NCBI GenBank assembly: GCA_964351655.1
Contig: CAYGPD010000008.1
Coordinates: 28,175 to 92,174, forward strand
DNA length: 64,000 nucleotides
Source: Hirschia sp964351655
GTDB lineage: Bacteria > Pseudomonadota > Alphaproteobacteria > Caulobacterales > Hyphomonadaceae
Reading direction: 5' to 3'
Shown: positions 59,889 through 64,000 of the stretch, piece after piece
How positions within the stretch are numbered: position 1 is the stretch's first letter
Layout of the letters: each line of letters opens with the position of its first letter
Notes under the pieces: generated by a model
Told to the model about the DNA's origin: nothing
The model's input: the letters and a program-made list of their open reading frames with translations, nothing else
Database searches by the model: none
Translations under genes and position numbers: made by a program

Positions 59889-62876
59889 CTAGTACTTAGC
59901 GCGCACACCAAATGCAAAGCGTCGATCCGCTTCAGTGTGCTTCCAAATACTTCCCAACTCAGTCGTATAAGCTGTTGGCTCTCCAGTCATATTAGTCACA
60001 CTTGTGACAAGTGATATATGATCATTGACATCCCAACTTGCTGAGAAATCTAATTGGCCTCGACTATCACGATAATTGTTACCTGCAGTAGGGTCATAAA
60101 GTGCACTTGTCTCATCGTTCGTTGCACTGTTGAGAGCGAGTGCACCGATTGTTTCAACTCGCTTTTCTTCCTCACTGTATAAAAACTCATCACGGAAGTT
60201 ATATGCCAAGCGAACTTGGAAGACTTCATTTTCCCAATATAACTGAGTATTGAAAGTGTTCTTAGAGATATTTAAGAGCGGGTTGCCATTCGGCTGCTCA
60301 CTATCAGCATACGTATAGTTTGCATTAAAGCCTAACCCAGACAATACCCCCGGCAAGAAGGTGAATTGTTGTTGATAACCAACCTCAAACCCTTGCACAG
60401 TTCCGTTCTGACCATTCGTAATCTTGCTTGTCCGAATACCTGTTAGCCCAGCATCTCGCTGCGCTTCAGTGAATGCTAAACCAGCCGATGCATCATTTCC
60501 AAATCCACCGAGAGTAGAAAAGTTGAGATCATTGGTCGTTACGCCAGCACTATTCAATAGACAGATTGTTTCCCACTCTACAACATTCTGATTTGTAACT
60601 GTTTCAGAACGCGCTTCACAGTATGTAACGGAACTCAAGAATGATTCAACATCCTTGTAGAAAACCGCGAAAGACGCCAACCCGCCTTCACCAAAATAAT
60701 GCTCTACTGACAGGTCGTACTGTGTTGCACGGAAAGGATCTAGATCAATTGCACCACGATTAGCGGTGATAAGTGAACTATCCGCAGTAAAGGCTGGACT
60801 TAACTCGTCATAGTTTGGACGACGCATAACCTTTGCAGCTGCAAATCTTAGTTTAGTATTATCGGTGAGGTCATATGAAACGTTTAAACTCGGCAATAGG
60901 TCGTCATATGAATTTCCACCACTCGTGATCTCCTCACTGATATATACATCAGAAGTAAGCTCAGTCTCGATGTAACGCGCACCCACATTTGCATGTAAGC
61001 GACCAATATCTAAATCTGTAGACAAATAAAATGCGGTCGTATCTTCCTCAATGTGACGATAAGAGTCGTACTGGTAATCCAAATTATCCCACAGTGAGCC
61101 TGTCGTTGCCAAATTTGTTCCAGCCAACAATTGTTGCACCATTAAGAAAGTCGCCTCGGGGTCGGCAAGGTTATTATACATCGGGTATGTCAGCAGATCA
61201 TTGCGACCATCAACTCCTGATTGACTGAAGGAATTGTGATGATCCACTGAAACTATGCTACCTGGAAACTGAGCATTAATTTCATCAATCCAAACAACAT
61301 ACGGCTTCTCATTCGCTGTACCTTGGTCAGTAAACGCATTCTTATAAACGTCAGACGCTAAGTACCGAGAATGATTAAACTCATATTCGGCTTTAGTTAC
61401 TCGAGCCCCTGCTTTGAAGGAAGAAATAAAGTCTATACCGAAAGGATTTTGATAGTCCAAATCGATCCTGAAAGCATCTTCGCTATTTTCAGTACGTCTG
61501 TCATCATAGGTGAACGCACGCCAAGCTAGGTTGTCAGGATTTGAAAGCACTAAACCATCAGAATACACAAGTCCTGGAACTTCATCACCTCCACCGGTGA
61601 TTACAGCATCAGTTAAATGGCGGAGGCCAAATGCTGATCGGTCCGTATCATAATTACTTACGCCAGGAGTGTATTGGTCAGCCCAAATATTCCAATTGTC
61701 CCGACTCACTGGGCGCAAATTAAACTCAGAATCTGGCGCGTAGCTTTCTGAAGATGTCGTTGAGTATTCACCAGACACTTTGATTGTATCGGTAAAGTTC
61801 CACTCACCACCCAATGCATGTGAAAATGATTCAGTGTTACGGAATTCACTAAATGCTTTTGGAATTAAGTAGAGGTTTTCGAGTTTGTAATTGCTAACAT
61901 ACCCATTTGCATCTTGCGTAGTGCTTGCATCATAAACACGTGTTCCGCCGTCATCAAGAATTGAGCTTCCTGATTCTTCTCCACTCCTATCCGTCATACT
62001 CAGGTCAAGGTAAAATTGTCCCTTGTCAGATGGCGAAAATTGAAATGAGAGGTTTGCAGCCGTACGTTCACGCTGCTGGACAAATTGCTGTACTGTATTT
62101 TGATCCCTAACTGCGAACGCCCCACTGGGTGTATTGGCAGTCATCCCATTCACATTTTCTGAGTATAACCTCACGCGACCAAAGGATTCGTCCTGACGTA
62201 TTTCGCGATCTTGATATGACAAGCTACCAATTACGCCAAACTGAGCACTGCTATTCCCCACATCCCAGACATTACCAATAGAAATATTCGCAATTGGAGC
62301 AATATGTTCTGTTTTGTCAGAATACTCAGCATCTAAAGATCCTGCGATCGTTAGACCATCCAATTCCATCGGACGGATTGTATTCATTCGAACTGTACCG
62401 CCGAGAGCTCCTTCGATCATATCAGCAGTAGGAGACTTTACGACTTCAACTGACCTCAAAAAGCTAGAAGGGAAATCATCGAGGCTAATTCCATCTCGAC
62501 CATCCCCAACAGTTGTACGTCCATTTAATTCAACGCGATTTTCTGAAAGTCCTCGAATAGAAACCGTTTCACCAACACCAAAGTCTGAATTGATGGACAC
62601 ACCTGTAATACGCTGTAGCGCTTCAGCAATGTTATTGTCTGGCAATTTTCCAATGTCTTCAGAAACGATCGCATCTACAATTTGAGATGAGCTCCGTTTT
62701 AGGTCCGCGGCTTCTTTCAAACTTTGACGGATTCCCGTCACAACGATGGTATCTAAGGTTTTGGGTTCTTCTACCGATGTTTCATTAGCGATAGTATCTT
62801 GCGCTAGAACGGTTGGAGCCATTGCTATGGCCGATGCAGAAAACATCGACATTGCAAGCATCTTTTTAAAACTCAT
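59889..62876 (-). CDS. TonB-dependent receptor, probable alginate oligosaccharide receptor
   Basis: Outer-membrane receptor (995 aa), TIGR01782-like. The signal peptide ends TVLAQD (about residue 26). The plug contains LDTIVVTGIRQSLKEAADLKRSS, GKLPDNNIAEALQRITGVSI, VSIRGLSENRVELNGRT and VKSPTADMIEGALGGTVRMNT. A large barrel ends FAFGVRAKY. It is divergent from the PL7 alginate lyase gene, with ACCGGT palindromes in the shared promoter region. That context suggests alginate oligomers as cargo; the sequence itself does not prove it. Confidence 0.88.
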   Translation of the reverse strand: MSFKKMLAMSMFSASAIAMAPTVLAQDTIANETSVEEPKTLDTIVVTGIRQSLKEAADLKRSSSQIVDAIVSEDIGKLPDNNIAEALQRITGVSINSDFGVGETVSIRGLSENRVELNGRTTVGDGRDGISLDDFPSSFLRSVEVVKSPTADMIEGALGGTVRMNTIRPMELDGLTIAGSLDAEYSDKTEHIAPIANISIGNVWDVGNSSAQFGVIGSLSYQDREIRQDESFGRVRLYSENVNGMTANTPSGAFAVRDQNTVQQFVQQRERTAANLSFQFSPSDKGQFYLDLSMTDRSGEESGSSILDDGGTRVYDASTTQDANGYVSNYKLENLYLIPKAFSEFRNTESFSHALGGEWNFTDTIKVSGEYSTTSSESYAPDSEFNLRPVSRDNWNIWADQYTPGVSNYDTDRSAFGLRHLTDAVITGGGDEVPGLVYSDGLVLSNPDNLAWRAFTYDDRRTENSEDAFRIDLDYQNPFGIDFISSFKAGARVTKAEYEFNHSRYLASDVYKNAFTDQGTANEKPYVVWIDEINAQFPGSIVSVDHHNSFSQSGVDGRNDLLTYPMYNNLADPEATFLMVQQLLAGTNLATTGSLWDNLDYQYDSYRHIEEDTTAFYLSTDLDIGRLHANVGARYIETELTSDVYISEEITSGGNSYDDLLPSLNVSYDLTDNTKLRFAAAKVMRRPNYDELSPAFTADSSLITANRGAIDLDPFRATQYDLSVEHYFGEGGLASFAVFYKDVESFLSSVTYCEARSETVTNQNVVEWETICLLNSAGVTTNDLNFSTLGGFGNDASAGLAFTEAQRDAGLTGIRTSKITNGQNGTVQGFEVGYQQQFTFLPGVLSGLGFNANYTYADSEQPNGNPLLNISKNTFNTQLYWENEVFQVRLAYNFRDEFLYSEEEKRVETIGALALNSATNDETSALYDPTAGNNYRDSRGQLDFSASWDVNDHISLVTSVTNMTGEPTAYTTELGSIWKHTEADRRFAFGVRAKY

Positions 62877-62987
62877 TTTTTCTCTCCCCTGGCTCCCCTA
62901 ACGAAATTCCGCTGAAGTGCCTTTTTATAATTTTGTACAGCGCCTCAGACAGTTTTTTCTGAGACGATAAGATACGATGAGAAATTA

Positions 62988-63001
62988 TGTGACCGGTCAA
63001 C
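62988..63001. promoter_or_regulatory. Candidate LacI-family operator, TBDT side
   Basis: TGACCGGTCA (62990-62999) is a perfect 10-bp palindrome, about 115 bases before the TBDT start. Confidence 0.5.
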
Positions 63002-63093
63002 ATCAAAATTACCAATTATCAAACCAAAGCCTAAAAATCGGTAGGACCAATACCATTTTTCAAGAAAATGTTGCAAAAATAGCACAATTTATT

Positions 63094-63103
63094 GTACCGG
63101 TCC
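63094..63103. promoter_or_regulatory. Candidate LacI-family operator, lyase side
   Basis: GTACCGGTCC repeats the ACCGGT core, 106 bases from the TBDT-side site, so looping between the two is possible. Confidence 0.4.
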
Positions 63104-63378
63104 CAAGATAAACCGATTATAGCGAGCCATATACAAAATAAACTCGCTACAACACTCCCAATCTCGTCCCTCGCACTCTGTTGACATTTTACCAAAAGCG
63201 ACACTAGTCGAAGGAGTGAAAAGATTATCTAGAAATATCAGCCGCGGAGAATCACCCTCTAGATTTGCACCGAATTGACCACTCAACTCTTAGCCACCTT
63301 CGAGATTTTGATAGCCTCTCCAACTACTCGGTTAAGTATATAACCTTTTAAAAACAGAACATTGTGGAATAATAAATT

Positions 63379-64000
63379 ATGAAACACATCTCTTATAAAG
63401 TGATTGCTTTATCTTTTACAATCGGAACTTCAGCTTGCTCATCCAACGATCTTTTTGATACCCCCTCCCAAGATGATCTAAATACGCCACAATTAAATTC
63501 GGCGAACCTACCTGCCACCTATTTTGATCTAAAGCATTGGTCCATCACCGTTCCTACCGACGAAGACCAAAATGGCATTGCAGATAAAATTGATCCCCTT
63601 CAATTGCAAACTTATTTCCATCCGGACTACTTCTACCTTGATGACAATAAACGCATGGTCTTTACGAGTCCTAATCGGGCGACAACCAGTCCAACTTCGA
63701 CCAATACACGTAGTGAACTCGGGTATGAGATCCGCGGATTGGATCAATCAATTCCCTCAAAAGATCCACGCAACAATTGGGCGCTCTCCTCTCATCAAAA
63801 CGCGGACAAGTTTGCCTATATCGGAAGCAGAATGGACGCGACTTTACACGTGGATCACGTGTCTACAAACGCTGGATACCCTAACAAAGAACCAGCTTAC
63901 TCTGTTGTCGTCGGCCAAATCCATGCAGCAAAACTTGATAGCCACGATCACGGCTATGGTTGGGGAAATGAACCGCTCAAAATCTCATATAAAAAATGGC
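63379..64000 (+). CDS. Polysaccharide lyase family 7 (alginate lyase), cut by window end
   Basis: The first 207 residues are visible; the frame is still open at the edge. A lipoprotein signal ends TSAC (about 17-20), so the protein is exported and lipid-anchored. PL7 landmarks are HWSITVPTDEDQNG (start of the jelly roll), TRSELGYEIRG carrying the RSEL motif with the catalytic Arg, and VVVGQIHAAKL with the catalytic QIH motif. The third motif (YFKAG..) would lie beyond the window. It cleaves alginate by beta-elimination. It diverges from the TBDT at 59.9-62.9 kb. Confidence 0.88.
   Translation, partial: MKHISYKVIALSFTIGTSACSSNDLFDTPSQDDLNTPQLNSANLPATYFDLKHWSITVPTDEDQNGIADKIDPLQLQTYFHPDYFYLDDNKRMVFTSPNRATTSPTSTNTRSELGYEIRGLDQSIPSKDPRNNWALSSHQNADKFAYIGSRMDATLHVDHVSTNAGYPNKEPAYSVVVGQIHAAKLDSHDHGYGWGNEPLKISYKKW

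Larger units (their letters stand above)
62877..63378. other. Divergent promoter region of the TBDT and PL7 lyase genes
   Basis: About 500 bases with no gene that I can support. It contains two ACCGGT-centred sites and a short stem CTCAGA/TCTGAG (62944-62949 with 62958-62963) in the TBDT leader. Confidence 0.5.

Noticed and set aside
1..64000. tRNA, rRNA, CRISPR arrays, toxin-antitoxin or prophage genes
   Set aside because: None could be recognised on either strand; I did not find regularly spaced repeats or phage structural proteins.

Overview
The window reads as chromosome of a marine, aerobic, oligotrophic alphaproteobacterium, most likely from the Hyphomonadaceae/Maricaulales-Caulobacterales side of the class. 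The pointers are eight TonB-dependent receptors (TBDTs) in 64 kb, two FecI/FecR pairs, a FixL/FixJ-type oxygen sensor beside a complete ccoNOQP-ccoGHIS cluster, AT-leaning base composition, and genes for algal polysaccharides (sulfatase, PL7 alginate lyase). The genus is inference only. I saw no rRNA, tRNA, CRISPR array or intact mobile element.

Left part (1-14.6 kb): a porin and a PepSY membrane protein converge on an 18-bp perfect hairpin. A lipoprotein gene is cut by a 100-N assembly gap. Then come a TBDT, a TPR-sulfotransferase, a PhoX phosphatase with its own TBDT, and an MFS transporter. Decayed copies of one IS6-like insertion sequence lie between these genes, and more lie near 21.4 and 34.4 kb.

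14.7-21.2 kb (minus strand): ECF sigma factor, FecR, STN-domain TBDT and sulfatase, a cell-surface-signalling locus probably for a sulfated glycan. The TBDT carries what looks like a second, internal signal peptide. A divergent SDR/TetR pair follows (21.5-22.9 kb).

23.1-34.3 kb: an organophosphorus-scavenging cluster. It holds phnDCE-type ABC transport genes, a TIGR02466-type 2-oxoglutarate oxygenase, a secreted PHP phosphoesterase, a PhoD phosphodiesterase/phosphatase, a TBDT, a NagD-like HAD phosphatase and an RpiR/SIS regulator. A 13-bp near-palindrome, TGANNTTTACTCA, occurs before phnD, in the TBDT/HAD divergent region and before the regulator gene, so the three transcription units look like one regulon. 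This is the best candidate here for an undescribed system.

34.7-38.9 kb: a Fur-box-preceded siderophore-type TBDT, a small membrane protein and a PepSY protein in one tight operon. 39.2-47.6 kb: two tandem paralogous TBDTs, a Tat/lipoprotein-exported PLP enzyme and a FecI/FecR pair.

47.8-58.3 kb: the cbb3 oxidase cluster ccoN-O-Q-P-G-H-I-S on the minus strand, including the short ccoQ and ccoS. Divergent from it lie a small membrane protein, heme-PAS FixL, FixJ and a single-domain receiver resembling FixT. 58.7-64 kb: a LacI regulator, a TBDT and a PL7 alginate lyase (cut by the window end), linked by ACCGGT-centred palindromes; this looks like an alginate-use locus.
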